From contig NZ_JABUXV010000010.1 of assembly GCF_014897705.1 (NCBI RefSeq), positions 155,326 to 219,325 on the forward strand: a stretch of 64,000 nt of DNA, given 5' to 3'. The stretch is from Brachybacterium sp. FME24 (GTDB taxonomy: Bacteria > Actinomycetota > Actinomycetes > Actinomycetales > Dermabacteraceae). This document shows, piece after piece, positions 33,125-42,285 of this stretch. Under the pieces are notes generated by a model, which saw only the letters and a program-made list of their open reading frames with translations, was not told where the DNA came from and made no database searches. Position numbers and translations under genes: made by a program. The first letter of the stretch is position 1; the number at the start of each line of letters is the position of its first letter.

Positions 33125-34645
33125 ATGAGCACCGCAACCACCACGCCATCCCCGCCCCGCATCCGACCGGGCGACCCCGGCTACGCCCACCTGTCCGGCC
33201 GCGGAAACCCTCGGTTCGGGGGCAGACCGGAGATGATCCGCCCGGTGACGACGACGGACGAAGTCGTCCTGGCCGTGCAGGAGGCGGTCGATTCCGGCCA
33301 CCGGATCGCTGTCCGCAGCGGCGGGCACAACCTGGAGGACTTCGTCGACCACCCCCAGGTGCACACCGTCATCGACACCTCGGCGATGCGTCAGGTCGCG
33401 TACGACTCCGAGAGGAAAGCCTTCATGGTCGAACCGGGCGCCACCCTGGGCGAGGCCTACCGCGAACTCGCCGACCGCTGGGCTGTGACCGTCCCCGCCG
33501 GCCTGTACCCCGGGGTCGGCGTCGGCGGGCACATCGCCGGCGGCGGCTACGGCTTTCTCTCCCGTCTGCACGGACTGGCCGTCGATCATCTCCATGCCGT
33601 GGAGGTGGTGGTCGTCGACGCCGACGGGCGAGCCCGCGCCGTGGTCGCGACCCGGGACCGAGAGGACTCGCGCCGTGATCTGTGGTGGGCGCATACCGGC
33701 GGAGGCGGGGGCACCTTCGGCATCGTCACCCGCTACTGGCTGCGCTCACCCGGCGCGGCAGATGCACCGCCCGCACGGCAGCTGCCCGCGGTGCCGGCCG
33801 CGGCACTGCGATTCTCCCTCACCTGGGACTGGGCGGACCTGGACGAACGCACCTTCGCACTGCTGGTCGGGAATCACGGCGAGTGGGCTGCGCGCGAGAG
33901 CGGCCCGGACTCCCCCTACGCGGGCATGCACAGCGAGTTCTACCTGTGGCGCCGGCCGCGCGGCTCCATCACTCTGGAGGGGGTGTTCGCCGCACGGGCC
34001 GAGGATGATCGCGAAGAGATTCGCCGACTCCTCGAGCGCCATCTGGACGAGATCGGGGACGGGACCGCGCTCGACCCGGTGGTCTCCATGGAATGGATCC
34101 CGTGGCTCCAGGTCTTCGACGACGACCAGGAACTGGGCTGGGGACAGTTCCGGATGAAGGTCAAGGACGCCTACGCCCGTCAGCCGCTCTCGGGCGAGCA
34201 GATCCGCACGCTGTACCACCACCTGACCCGCGCGGACACCGAGGCCATCGGGGCCTGCCTGTGCCTTCACACCTACGGCGGCGCCATCAACACCGTAAAC
34301 CCATCCGCCACCGCGATCGCGCAGCGCGACTCGATCCTCAAAGTGGTTCCGATCGCGGTCTGGGCGGCCGACGGACACGGCGAGGAGCAGCATCTGAGAT
34401 TCACCAGCGAGCTCTACCGTGACCTGTTCGCCGATACCGGCGGGGTGCCCGTTCCCTCCGAACGCACCGATGGCTCCTATCTGAACCAACCGGATCTGGA
34501 CCTCGCCGACCCGCAGTGGAACACCTCCGATGTGCCGTGGCACGAGCTGTACCACCGTGGCAACTATCCCCGGCTGCAGCAGGTCAAAGCAGCCTGGGAT
34601 CCGAAGGACGTGTTCCACCACGCGTATTCCGTGCGGCCCGGCTGA
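33125..34645 (+). CDS. FAD-binding oxidoreductase, berberine-bridge type
   Basis: This 506-aa VAO-family flavoprotein has an N-terminal FAD domain and C-terminal BBE tail (YHRGNYPRLQQVKAAWDPKDVFHH). RSGGHNLE carries the His that binds FAD 8-alpha. The second position normally holding cysteine for a 6-S bond (G-x-C-x-x-VGVGG) is Tyr here (GLYPGVGVGG), so a single covalent link is expected. GGGYGFLSRLHGLAVDHL is typical. Substrates in this family include oligosaccharides, alkaloids and aclacinomycin-like aglycones. No signal peptide. AAGGAG precedes the ATG. Regulation by the divergent TetR gene is likely. Confidence 0.9.
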   Translation: MSTATTTPSPPRIRPGDPGYAHLSGRGNPRFGGRPEMIRPVTTTDEVVLAVQEAVDSGHRIAVRSGGHNLEDFVDHPQVHTVIDTSAMRQVAYDSERKAFMVEPGATLGEAYRELADRWAVTVPAGLYPGVGVGGHIAGGGYGFLSRLHGLAVDHLHAVEVVVVDADGRARAVVATRDREDSRRDLWWAHTGGGGGTFGIVTRYWLRSPGAADAPPARQLPAVPAAALRFSLTWDWADLDERTFALLVGNHGEWAARESGPDSPYAGMHSEFYLWRRPRGSITLEGVFAARAEDDREEIRRLLERHLDEIGDGTALDPVVSMEWIPWLQVFDDDQELGWGQFRMKVKDAYARQPLSGEQIRTLYHHLTRADTEAIGACLCLHTYGGAINTVNPSATAIAQRDSILKVVPIAVWAADGHGEEQHLRFTSELYRDLFADTGGVPVPSERTDGSYLNQPDLDLADPQWNTSDVPWHELYHRGNYPRLQQVKAAWDPKDVFHHAYSVRPG

Positions 34646-34753
34646 GCCCGGACGCGGACTGATCAACCCGCCCGCTGACCATCCAGCCCGCGAGGGTGGC
34701 GGGTGCGATCGCGGAGGCTGGCGCGCCCACCTGGGACGACCGGGCCCGTCGCC

Positions 34754-35590
34754 TCAGGTAGTGGGCTTCTGGATGCGTCCGGAGCGCACGGCAGCCACCA
34801 CTCCCCCGTCCACCAGCAGATCCGTCCCGGTGATGAAGGTGGCGTCGGGGCCGAGCAGGAAAGCGGCGGCGCCGGCGACGTCGGCCGAGGTGCCGATGCG
34901 ACCGGTGCCGGAGCTTTGGATCATGGCCCTCATGCTGACGCCGTTCTCGCTGGCCAGCTCATGCTGACCCATAGGCGTGGAGATCACGCCGGGACTGATG
35001 CTGTTCACGCGCGCACCCCGGGCACCCCAGTCGGCGCTCGCGGCCTGGACGCGCACCTGGTTGGCGCGCTTGGCGATACCGTACGCGGCGCCGGAATTCG
35101 ACAGCGCGCCCTCGTGGAGGAAGGGCAGGGAGAGCAGCTCGTCGGTCGGGGTGGAGGCGAGCGCCGCCTCCATCTCGGCGGGGAGGCTACCGGCTGTCAT
35201 CGACCCGGCCATGCTCGCGATGACCACGCCCGCGCCACCCGGGGCGACCACCTTCCCGAACTCCTCCAAGCTCACGGCCACGCCGAGGAGATCGACCTTG
35301 AGCACGGCGGCGGTGGGCGCCTGCTGGGGCGAGACGCCGGCGGTGTGCACGAAGCTGCGCACGGACCCGAGCTCGGCGGCTGCGGCGGCGAGCGCTGCGA
35401 CGGATTCGCGGGAGGAGACGTCAACCTGCTGGGTGGTCACGGCGAAGCCGTCCCCGGCCAGCGCCGATCCGACGCGGTCGAGGGCCGCTTCGTCGACGTC
35501 GGCGAGCAGAATCTGCTGCCCCGCTCCGCTGCGCCGGACGATCGCCTCGCCCATGCCGCCGGCACCGATCACGACCAGAACCTCATGCAT
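34754..35590 (-). CDS. SDR family oxidoreductase
   Basis: This 278-aa SDR has an altered glycine motif, GAGGMGEA (residues 9-16), as in some 3-hydroxysteroid dehydrogenase-like members. HTAGVSPQQAP, IASMAGSM, catalytic YGIAKRANQ and SPGVISTPMGQHE follow, with C-terminal FITGTDLLVDGG. It resembles the SDRs annotated as 3-alpha-hydroxysteroid or secondary-alcohol dehydrogenases in actinobacteria; the substrate is unknown. AAGGAG lies six bases before the ATG. It appears monocistronic. Confidence 0.88.
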   Translation of the reverse strand: MHEVLVVIGAGGMGEAIVRRSGAGQQILLADVDEAALDRVGSALAGDGFAVTTQQVDVSSRESVAALAAAAAELGSVRSFVHTAGVSPQQAPTAAVLKVDLLGVAVSLEEFGKVVAPGGAGVVIASMAGSMTAGSLPAEMEAALASTPTDELLSLPFLHEGALSNSGAAYGIAKRANQVRVQAASADWGARGARVNSISPGVISTPMGQHELASENGVSMRAMIQSSGTGRIGTSADVAGAAAFLLGPDATFITGTDLLVDGGVVAAVRSGRIQKPTT

Positions 35591-35888
35591 CTGCTGCTCC
35601 TTCGCTCCGCGCCCCGAGGGCGCTGGGTGGATGCCCGTGCTCGCGTTGAGGCGGGCGCGCCGAACTCGCTGGGCTCTGCGCGTCGTGCCTGCACCCTACG
35701 GAGACTGGCTGGGAACCAGATTCACTCCAGATCGTAGCGCCGACGGGCAGGGCGGACGAGGACAGCGGAGCATCCAGGTGCGGCGAACCTGTGGACCACC
35801 AGCGTGCAGTCGCCAAGAGGCCTGATCAGCCATCGGGAGAAGCTCTCAGGTCTCGCGACCACGAGCGCCCGTTCTCGAGGCTCGGAAG

Positions 35889-36614
35889 CTACTCGCTCAG
35901 GAGGGCGTTGGCGCGAGCGAGCACGTCGAGCTGCGCGGGTCTGTAGAGCTCTCGGAGTGCGACCCCGATGGCCTCACGCGCGAAGGGACGTTGGCGGCCC
36001 GATGCGAGCGCGGGTGCGATCAGCTCCGGATGATCGACGAATATTCGCTGGATCACGTCCGCCAGTCTGACGGCTAGATCGGACCTGGCCCCGGGGGTCG
36101 ATGACTCGTCGAGGTCAGCGAACTCCGAGAGCGCATCGTCCTCGGGGGCGTGCTCGAGAAGCCTGTTCCACGAGTCCAAGGCGTCGGCGCGCAGCACCCG
36201 GGAGAGCACCATCATGAAGTCGTCGTCAGGGTTCGGAGGCTGGGGCGCACTGCGGCCCGCCCTCGTGGCAGCCTCCTGGGCGTCAAGCTCCTGCCGGATA
36301 CCGGCCCTGATCCCCTGCAGACGCTGAATCGCGCGTTGCGCCTCGTCGTCGAGGCGGCGAAGCGCGTCGAGGTATTCCGCGGAGGCGCCTCCTGCGTGAT
36401 CGACGAGGCTCATCGAGCGTACGTCGCTCAGCGGCGCACCGAAGTCGACGAGGCGCCGGATGTGCAGCAGTTGAGTGAGGTGGATGACGCCGTAGCTCTT
36501 GTATCCGTTGGCGCCACGGGGCGGTTCAGGCAGGAGACCGATCTCGTGATAGTGCCGCACGGTACGAAGCGTCGTCCCCGCGAGGTCGGCGATCTGCTGT
36601 GTGCTCCACCCCAT
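35889..36614 (-). CDS. MerR family regulator
   Basis: This 241-aa protein has an N-terminal MerR winged HTH: WSTQQIADLAGTTLRTVRHYHEIGLLPEPPRGANGYKSYG, followed by RRLVDFGAPLSDVRSM. A dimerisation helix and about 120 C-terminal residues (DDFMMVLSRVLRADA..., helical) form an effector domain without obvious metal-binding cysteines, so a drug-like or small organic ligand is more likely than a metal. The ATG at 36614 has GGGAG eight bases upstream. It is divergent from the DoxX-like gene, whose promoter has the 19-bp spacer that MerR proteins act on. Confidence 0.9.
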   Translation of the reverse strand: MGWSTQQIADLAGTTLRTVRHYHEIGLLPEPPRGANGYKSYGVIHLTQLLHIRRLVDFGAPLSDVRSMSLVDHAGGASAEYLDALRRLDDEAQRAIQRLQGIRAGIRQELDAQEAATRAGRSAPQPPNPDDDFMMVLSRVLRADALDSWNRLLEHAPEDDALSEFADLDESSTPGARSDLAVRLADVIQRIFVDHPELIAPALASGRQRPFAREAIGVALRELYRPAQLDVLARANALLSE

Positions 36615-36640
36615 CGGCTCCACTCCCTGATCTCCCGGCC

Positions 36641-36671
36641 TCGACTATGCCGTGACGGCCAACTCTACTGT
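36641..36671 (+). promoter_or_regulatory. MerR-type promoter with 19-bp spacer
   Basis: TCGACT (36641-36646) and TACTGT (36666-36671) are separated by 19 bp instead of 17. The spacer holds the perfect dyad GCCGT-G-ACGGC (36649-36659). Over-long spacers with a central dyad are the hallmark of promoters untwisted by MerR activators. It points toward the DoxX-like gene. Confidence 0.6.
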
Positions 36672-36738
36672 CGCCTCGATCGCCGATCTGTCGGCCTCTC
36701 ATCGACAGACGGCACGACTGCGACCAGGAGATGCGCCC

Positions 36739-37794
36739 GTGAATCAGACGAACTCGACCTCGACGGAGGACGCCGTCGCACCCCACGCTCAGGAGGAGAC
36801 GAGGCGCCACGATGCGTACGGCGGAAGCAGAGGGCGCCTCATCCTCTGGTGGCTGCACGGTGCCACACGCCTCCTTCTTGCCGTCATGCTGCTGTTCAAC
36901 GGGGTGATCAAGCTCGGGCTCTGGCAGTACGGGCGACCCGACGTGGGCCAGGCGCTCATCACTCTCGGGGAGATGAGTCCCATGGGACTGCTCGGGCAGA
37001 TGGTGGGCTTCTCGCCCCTGTTCCAGGTCCTCGCCGGAGTCGCCGAGGTCGGGGCCGCGGTCGCGCTCCTATGGCGCCGGACGGTGGTTCTCGGTGCCCT
37101 GATTTCCGCAGCGTCGATGACGTTCATCCTGGTGCTCAACCTGGGGTACGACATGCCGGCGAAGCAGCTCGCGATCGTCCTGCTGGCGATGAGCCTGATC
37201 GTGTTGTCCCCGTGGGCGGGTCGGGTCGTCGCGTCGATCGTCGGAGACGGCACGCTTCCCGCTCCGGCTCGTCCGCAGTCGTTCCGCAGTGCACGGGTGA
37301 ATCGGATCGCCGGTGTCGTGGCACCGACCGTGGGTCTTGCTGTCCTCGCACTGACCGGACTCTCCGTGGTCGCCACGCAGCCGTCCACCTCGGTCGACGA
37401 CTCCGCGCCCGCCGGAGTATGGGCCGTGGCTTTCGACAGCACGCAGGAGCAGTCCTCCTGGGAGAGTGTCGCGCTCGGGAACGTGAGGACCGACGGTGCG
37501 GCAACGATGCAGGTCCGCCAGCACGACGGCAGCCTGCTCGCGGGGACGTACGTGCGTGAAGGCGACTCGCTCATTGCGACGCTCAGGCCGCTGCAGGCCC
37601 CGGGGCAGTCGGCGAGCGAGCATGCGGACATGCCCGCGGAGCACGTGGACCTGGACTTCACCCTCGACGGCGCTGACCGGCTCGTACTGAGCGGAGATCA
37701 GGACCTGTCCCTGGCCCGTGAGACAGAGGGTTCTGTCCTGTTCGACCGAGGGTTCAGCTGGCAGATCCGCCCGGACGACCCGTTCGAGCGATAG
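36739..37794 (+). CDS. DoxX-like membrane protein with extra C-terminal domain
   Basis: This 351-aa protein opens with a hydrophilic N-terminus, then four hydrophobic segments (about residues 37-155) with GATRLLLAVMLLFNGVIKLG and GVAEVGAAVALLWRR, the DoxX/DoxD-like bundle. A further segment (about 190-215) leads to a soluble beta-rich domain from about 225 (AGVWAVAFDSTQEQSSWES), probably extracytoplasmic. The GTG at 36739 has AGGAG eight bases upstream; a longer in-frame ATG upstream lies inside the promoter. DoxX relatives act in thiosulfate oxidation or in thiol/redox stress complexes. Control by the divergent MerR is expected. Confidence 0.75.
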   Translation: MNQTNSTSTEDAVAPHAQEETRRHDAYGGSRGRLILWWLHGATRLLLAVMLLFNGVIKLGLWQYGRPDVGQALITLGEMSPMGLLGQMVGFSPLFQVLAGVAEVGAAVALLWRRTVVLGALISAASMTFILVLNLGYDMPAKQLAIVLLAMSLIVLSPWAGRVVASIVGDGTLPAPARPQSFRSARVNRIAGVVAPTVGLAVLALTGLSVVATQPSTSVDDSAPAGVWAVAFDSTQEQSSWESVALGNVRTDGAATMQVRQHDGSLLAGTYVREGDSLIATLRPLQAPGQSASEHADMPAEHVDLDFTLDGADRLVLSGDQDLSLARETEGSVLFDRGFSWQIRPDDPFER

Positions 37795-37934
37795 GCGGCA
37801 GCGAGTCCTATCGCATCCCCCGTCCCGGCGCGGTCGTTCCGACGACGCCCCGTCGACGTGAGCGTCAGAGTCGTGGGCGCCACGAGTACGTCCGGCCAGG
37901 ACTCGGATCATCCAGCCGTCGGATCTCCCTGGCC

Positions 37935-38585
37935 TCAGATCTCGATCTCGCGGCCGTCCTCAGTGCGCAGTCGCAGCACGAACCGTGAGCCACGACCCTC
38001 GTGGATCTCGGCGACCCCGTCACCGAGGCCGAGCGCGTCGAGGGCCTTCTGCTGCGGTGCGGGATTGACCTCGATGCGTTCGAAGGAGACCAGCTCGATC
38101 GCGGGCAGGTCGCCGAGGCCCGGCTGCGTGGTCGTGCCCCAGTCGATGAGGAAGGGGACCGCGTAGTTGCGGGGAGCCTGCGCCTGGGTGAGCCTCCACT
38201 GCAGCTGGGTGCCGTCCGGCGTGCTGCGGGAAAGCTTCTCCACGTCGCCCGGGTCGAAGCCTTCGGCGCGGGCGTGCTCGACCACCTGATCGATCCCCTC
38301 AGGGTGCACGGCGTAGGTGATGAGCGTCGGCTTCTTGAGGCGGTTGATGCTGAAGGTCTTCGGGAGCTCCTCCCCCTCCCGCTCGGGGTCGGGGCCGATC
38401 AGCTCGAGGTAGTGCGGGCGCGGCTGGCCGCCCACGGTGAGGGCGACCAGCGCGTTGGCGGTGCCGGAGGGATGGGTGCCTCCGGGGGCGGCCGTGACGC
38501 CCGTGAGTTCGCGGAACCAGTCCACCGTTTCAGCCAGGTCGGGGCCGGCGATGACGATGTGGTCGAGCAGGGTAGGCACGCTCAT
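37935..38585 (-). CDS. VOC/glyoxalase-like domain protein
   Basis: This 216-aa protein contains two related beta-alpha modules: LLDHIVIAGPDLAETVDWF and, after a long linker, PAIELVSFERIEVNPAPQQ, with HYLELIGPD between. This matches the Glyoxalase_3-like single-chain form. His in DHIVI and Glu in YLELIG are the probable first metal ligands. GAAGGACC precedes the ATG at 38585. It is apparently monocistronic. Function is unknown; detoxification or ring-cleavage roles occur in the family. Confidence 0.82.
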   Translation of the reverse strand: MSVPTLLDHIVIAGPDLAETVDWFRELTGVTAAPGGTHPSGTANALVALTVGGQPRPHYLELIGPDPEREGEELPKTFSINRLKKPTLITYAVHPEGIDQVVEHARAEGFDPGDVEKLSRSTPDGTQLQWRLTQAQAPRNYAVPFLIDWGTTTQPGLGDLPAIELVSFERIEVNPAPQQKALDALGLGDGVAEIHEGRGSRFVLRLRTEDGREIEI

Positions 38586-38858
38586 GAGAGGTCCTTCTTC
38601 CGGGTGGGGATCTCGGCGTCGCCGAGGGCGAGCAGGGGTGGCTGACTCCGTCGAGCAGGGCGCCACCGTTGATGACATCGACGGTACCCGGCTCGCCACG
38701 TCTCGCGTCGCGAAGGCGCTCCTTCCACGCAGTGCCGCAGGGCAAAGTCACCGATTCATCTCGGAGCGTGAACCGCGGTCAGCACATCCCGTGGACAGCG
38801 CGCACGCGTAGCCTGCCAGGCAACGCCTGTGACCCACGACCGGAGGACATCGACCGCC

Positions 38859-39887
38859 ATGACCAGCATCGACCGCGAATTCATCGACTCCCTTCCCAAA
38901 GCAGAGCTGCACCTGCACATCGAGGGCACGCTCGAGCCGGAGCTGAAGCTCGAGCTGGCCCGCCGCAATGGCGTGGACATCGGCCAGTCCACCGTCGATG
39001 AGGTGCGCGAGACCTACGCGTTCACTGATCTCACGAGCTTCCTGGCGGTGTACTACCCGGCGATGGAAGTGCTGGTCACCGAACAGGACTTCCACGACCT
39101 GGCCATGGACTACCTGCGCCGCGCAGCGGCCGACGGGGTGGTCCGCGCTGAGATCTTCTTCGACCCGCAGGCCCACACCAGCCGCGGGGTCTCCTTCCGG
39201 ACCGTGATCGACGGGCTGTGGTCGGCGGTGCAGGAAGCGTCCTCCCTGGGGGTGGATGCCGCTCTGATCATGTGCTTCCTGCGCGATCACAGTGCGGTCT
39301 CCGCGAAGGAGACCCTGGAGTCCTCGCTGCCCTTCCGCGACCGGATCGTGGGGGTCGGCCTGGACTCCGACGAACGCGGCAACCCACCGGAGAAGTTCGC
39401 CGAGGTGTTCGCTGCGGCGAAGGAGGCCGGGTACCGACTGACCATGCATTGCGACATCGACCAGGAGCAGGCGATCACCAATATCGAGACCGTCCTGCAC
39501 TCGATCGGAGTGGAGCGCATCGATCACGGCACCAACATCCTCGAGAATCCTGCCCTGGTCGACGAGGCGAAGCAGCGTGGCATCGGTTTCACCTGCTGCC
39601 CGCTCTCCAACTCTTTCGTGACGGAGGAGATGAAGGGCGCGGAGATCACCACTCTGCTGCGCGAGGGTCTCAAGGTCTCGATCGCCTCCGACGACCCCGC
39701 GTACTTCGGCGGCTACGTGGGTGACAACATCGCCGCTCTCGCCGACGCTCAGAACCTCACCCGCGAGGATGTGGTCCAGCTGGCCCGCAACTCGCTCGAG
39801 ATCAGTTGGGCCGACGACGAGCGCACGGAGGTCTGGCTGCGTCAGCTCGAGGAGCTCGTCTCCGGCGGTGGCATCATCACGACGTAG
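38859..39887 (+). CDS. Adenine deaminase, adenosine-deaminase-like type
   Basis: This 342-aa amidohydrolase of the ADA superfamily has zinc ligands His18/His20 in ELHLHIEGTLEPEL and His in TMHCDIDQ. Catalytic residues lie in VERIDHGTN, and the metal-binding pair is in SDDPAYFGGYVGDN. The SDDPAYFGGY ending and the IEGTLEPEL opening are features of the adenine deaminase (Aah1/PaAAD-like) branch rather than adenosine deaminase. It would convert adenine to hypoxanthine and ammonia in purine salvage. CGGAGG lies somewhat far (12 bases) upstream of the ATG. It is monocistronic, followed by a strong inverted repeat. Confidence 0.85.
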   Translation: MTSIDREFIDSLPKAELHLHIEGTLEPELKLELARRNGVDIGQSTVDEVRETYAFTDLTSFLAVYYPAMEVLVTEQDFHDLAMDYLRRAAADGVVRAEIFFDPQAHTSRGVSFRTVIDGLWSAVQEASSLGVDAALIMCFLRDHSAVSAKETLESSLPFRDRIVGVGLDSDERGNPPEKFAEVFAAAKEAGYRLTMHCDIDQEQAITNIETVLHSIGVERIDHGTNILENPALVDEAKQRGIGFTCCPLSNSFVTEEMKGAEITTLLREGLKVSIASDDPAYFGGYVGDNIAALADAQNLTREDVVQLARNSLEISWADDERTEVWLRQLEELVSGGGIITT

Positions 39888-39928
39888 CAACCGTCCCCGC
39901 CGACGCGGGTCGATTCGAGCAGGGGTGC

Positions 39929-39978
39929 GGTGACCGCAACGTCATGACCGGCAACTCCTGCATGAGGTCATGACGTTG
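39929..39978. repeat. Inverted repeat/dispersed GTCATGAC element, copy 1
   Basis: CAACGTCATGACC (39937-39949) and its exact complement (39966-39978) form a 13-bp stem with a 16-nt loop, 49 bp after the adenine deaminase stop. The segment 39929-39958 matches a region at 62054-62083 (opposite orientation) at about 25 of 30 positions. No T-tract follows; it may be a terminator or a dispersed palindromic element. Confidence 0.6.
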
Positions 39979-40150
39979 TCGCTGCGCCCAGGGTCGCGGA
40001 TGACCAGGGGCTGACCAGTGCCGTGCTCGAGCGTGCCACGCTCGGTTGCCGCGCCGCGGACCCTCTCGAGACCGCGAAGGAAATCGTCGATCGGTCGATC
40101 GGCAGCAGGAGGTCGATTGCCGGTCCTGCGGAAGAGCAGCCCGCGCCCCG

Positions 40151-41539
40151 TCACGACTGGGTGATGGAGGCGTAGGCCGCGAGGGCATCGCGCCGTGAGG
40201 CTTTCACATCGACGATCGGCGCCGCCCGCTCAGTGGACTCGTTGTCCACCTCGGGCACCCACCGACGTACGTACTCCCCCTGGGGGTCGAATCGTTCCTG
40301 CTGCCGCTCGGGGTTGAAGACCCGGAAGTACGGCGCGGCGTCATCGCCCGTCCCAGCGACCCATTGCCAGTTGAACGGGTTCGCGGCCTCGTCGGCGTCG
40401 ACGAGCGTGTCCCAGAACCACTCCTCGCCGCGTCGCCAGTGCACGCGCAGATTCTTGGTGAGGAAGGAGGCGACGACCAGCCGTACCCGATTGTGCATCC
40501 AGCCGATCGCCCACAGTTCCCGCATCCCTGCATCGACCAGGTCGATCCCGGTGCGCCCCTGCTGCCAGGCCCGCAGAGCGTCCTCGTCGTCGCGCCAGTC
40601 GAAGGCGTCGAACTGGGGCCGGACGTTCCGGGTCGCGAGGTCGGGCAGGTGGAAGAGGCGGTGCCAGGCAAACTCTCGCCACAGCAGCTCCGAGCGGAAT
40701 GTCTCTGGGCCTTTCCCGCGCCCGGCGCGGAGGCTCTCCTGCCAGACCTCGTGGGGAGAGACCTCGCCGAATCGCAGGTGCGGCGAGAGGCTCGTGGTGC
40801 CTGCTGCCCCCGGGCGCTCCCGATCCTCGGCATAGTCGGCCAGCAGGTCCGTGATGTGCGCGAGTCGCTCCCGCCCGCCCGCTTCGCCAGGGGTCCAGTT
40901 CTCGCGCAGCCCGCCTGCCCAGTCGGGCGCCGTCGGGAGCCATCCGCGACGTGCCAGTTCCTGTTCGAACGCTTCCTCACGCAGCCAGCTGTGCACCTCC
41001 TGACCGCTTGCGCGCAGCTCGAGGTGGGGGCCGGCGAGGGGTTCAGGCAGCCCGTCCGGCGAACGCGGCGGGGTGCTTTCCCGGCAGGCGCGGGCGAACG
41101 GGGAGTAGACCTTGTAGGGCCCGCCGTCCTGGGTGGCGATTGTCCACGGTTCGTGCAGCAGGTAGCCGTCGAAGCTCTCGACGCGAACATTCCCTGTGCG
41201 CAGGGAGGCCTTCAGGCGCGCATCGACGACTCGCTTGGGTTCGTGATACCGGCGATTCCAGAGCACCGCGGTCGCGTGCACCTCCTCGACCAGAGCCGGG
41301 ATCTGCTGCTCGGGGTCCCCGCTGAGGAGCACCAGTGGAACCCCGTGCTCGCGCAGGCTCCCGGCCAGGGCGCTCAGCGAGTGATGGAGCCACCAGCGTG
41401 CCGCGCCACCCAGCGGGCGCACGCCTCTGATCTCCTCGTCGACGTGCACCGCGAGGACCTCACCGTCGGCCGCAGCGGCGAGGAGTGCCGGGTTGTCGTG
41501 CAGCCTGAGGTCATCCCGGATCCACCAGATGGTGGTCAT
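40151..41539 (-). CDS. phr: Deoxyribodipyrimidine photolyase
   Basis: This 462-aa class I CPD photolyase has an N-terminal antenna-binding Rossmann domain (WWIRDDLRLHDNPALL) and a helical FAD domain. TGIDLVDAGMRELWAIGWMHNRVRL, NPFNWQWVAGTGDDAAPYFRVFNP and the Trp-rich electron-transfer region are all present. It repairs UV-induced cyclobutane dimers with blue light. The ATG at 41539 is where the family fold starts; a longer in-frame start is ignored. The gene is downstream of the truncated glycosyltransferase on the same strand. A TAGCTAAG palindromic element, shared with the sigma-like promoter region, lies about 133 bp upstream. Confidence 0.95.
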   Translation of the reverse strand: MTTIWWIRDDLRLHDNPALLAAAADGEVLAVHVDEEIRGVRPLGGAARWWLHHSLSALAGSLREHGVPLVLLSGDPEQQIPALVEEVHATAVLWNRRYHEPKRVVDARLKASLRTGNVRVESFDGYLLHEPWTIATQDGGPYKVYSPFARACRESTPPRSPDGLPEPLAGPHLELRASGQEVHSWLREEAFEQELARRGWLPTAPDWAGGLRENWTPGEAGGRERLAHITDLLADYAEDRERPGAAGTTSLSPHLRFGEVSPHEVWQESLRAGRGKGPETFRSELLWREFAWHRLFHLPDLATRNVRPQFDAFDWRDDEDALRAWQQGRTGIDLVDAGMRELWAIGWMHNRVRLVVASFLTKNLRVHWRRGEEWFWDTLVDADEAANPFNWQWVAGTGDDAAPYFRVFNPERQQERFDPQGEYVRRWVPEVDNESTERAAPIVDVKASRRDALAAYASITQS

Positions 41540-41670
41540 CGGGTGCGACCGTCGGCTTCCGGGCACGGTCTGGTGAGATCACAGTCCATCGGACACCTCT
41601 TTCACGAAAGCCTCGGCCCGTCCGGCGAGCATCGGTCGCTTCCCGATTCCCACCGCGCCACATGTGTAGC

Positions 41671-42102
41671 CTAGCTAAGTATAAAGAGTTCTGTGCCGCG
41701 GTGCGCGCCCAGCGGTGGCGGCAACAGGAGTACCGAGGGGCCGGTGATGGTCACAGCACGGGGGTCGCACCGCTCATGCGCGCTCTCGTGGGCAGCGATC
41801 CATCCGGGAGCGGGCCGGCTGTCTGCGTCGCATCGCACGATCAGCTCGCCACGGGCGCTGTCATAGCCCGCCGAGGCCGCCGCAGCAATGCCGGGCGTCG
41901 CCTCGGTGACCACGGTGCAGCCCGCCGCCCGGGCCACCTCGGCGCTGCCGTCCGTCGACCCGTTGTCGACCACGATGATTTCCAGCGGCTGACGAGCCTG
42001 CAGAGCCGGAGCCTGCAGCAGGCCGCGCAGTTGGCTCGCATCGTCCCGCACCGGGACCACGACAGAACAGATCCCTGACCTGGACTGCGAGACGGCTCCC
42101 AT
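41671..42102 (-). pseudogene. Truncated family 2 glycosyltransferase
   Basis: The 143-codon frame begins MGAVSQSRSGICSVVVPVRDD and shows the GT2 nucleotide-binding region: EIIVVDNGSTDGSAEVARAAG, TPGIAAAASAGYDSARGE and the Asp-rich ELIVRCDADSRPAPGW. After AVTITGP the similarity stops and the frame ends at FILS, where a full GT2 needs about 100 more residues including the catalytic loop. An in-frame ATG at 42180 would add 26 unrelated residues. It lies between two TAGCTAAG elements. I read it as a 3'-truncated remnant, unlikely to be an active transferase. Confidence 0.6.
41672..41683. promoter_or_regulatory. TAGCTAAG element upstream of photolyase
   Basis: TAGCTAAG (41672-41679) is followed by TATA. 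On the reverse strand TATACT (41683-41678) is a plausible -10 for the photolyase. The same octamer recurs at 42165. It overlaps the stop of the truncated glycosyltransferase. Confidence 0.35.
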
Positions 42103-42164
42103 GCCTGGGCGTCGTACGCATGGGTACTGGATGAGACCGAAAGGGCGGCGAGACACCAAGTAAT

Positions 42165-42176
42165 TAGCTAAGCTAT
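42165..42176. promoter_or_regulatory. TAGCTAAG element upstream of sigma-like gene
   Basis: TTAGCTAA (42164-42171) is a perfect 8-bp palindrome; with flanks it reads TAGCTAAGCTAT. It lies between the divergent glycosyltransferase remnant and the sigma-like gene, in an unusually AT-rich patch, and repeats the octamer found upstream of the photolyase. A common operator is possible. Confidence 0.35.
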
Positions 42177-42285
42177 GCATATCGGGTTCAGCGCTGTGGT
42201 CGATGGACACACCCACAGGCCCGATTCGACCGACCGTGCGGCACAGGGCGGCCTTCTGCGACGCACTCGACGGAAGGTGGGCTCC

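Noticed and set aside
42102..42180. Upstream start (42180) for the glycosyltransferase remnant
   Set aside because: The extra 26 residues are unrelated to GT2 proteins and begin inside the TAGCTAAG element; 42102 fits the fold start better.
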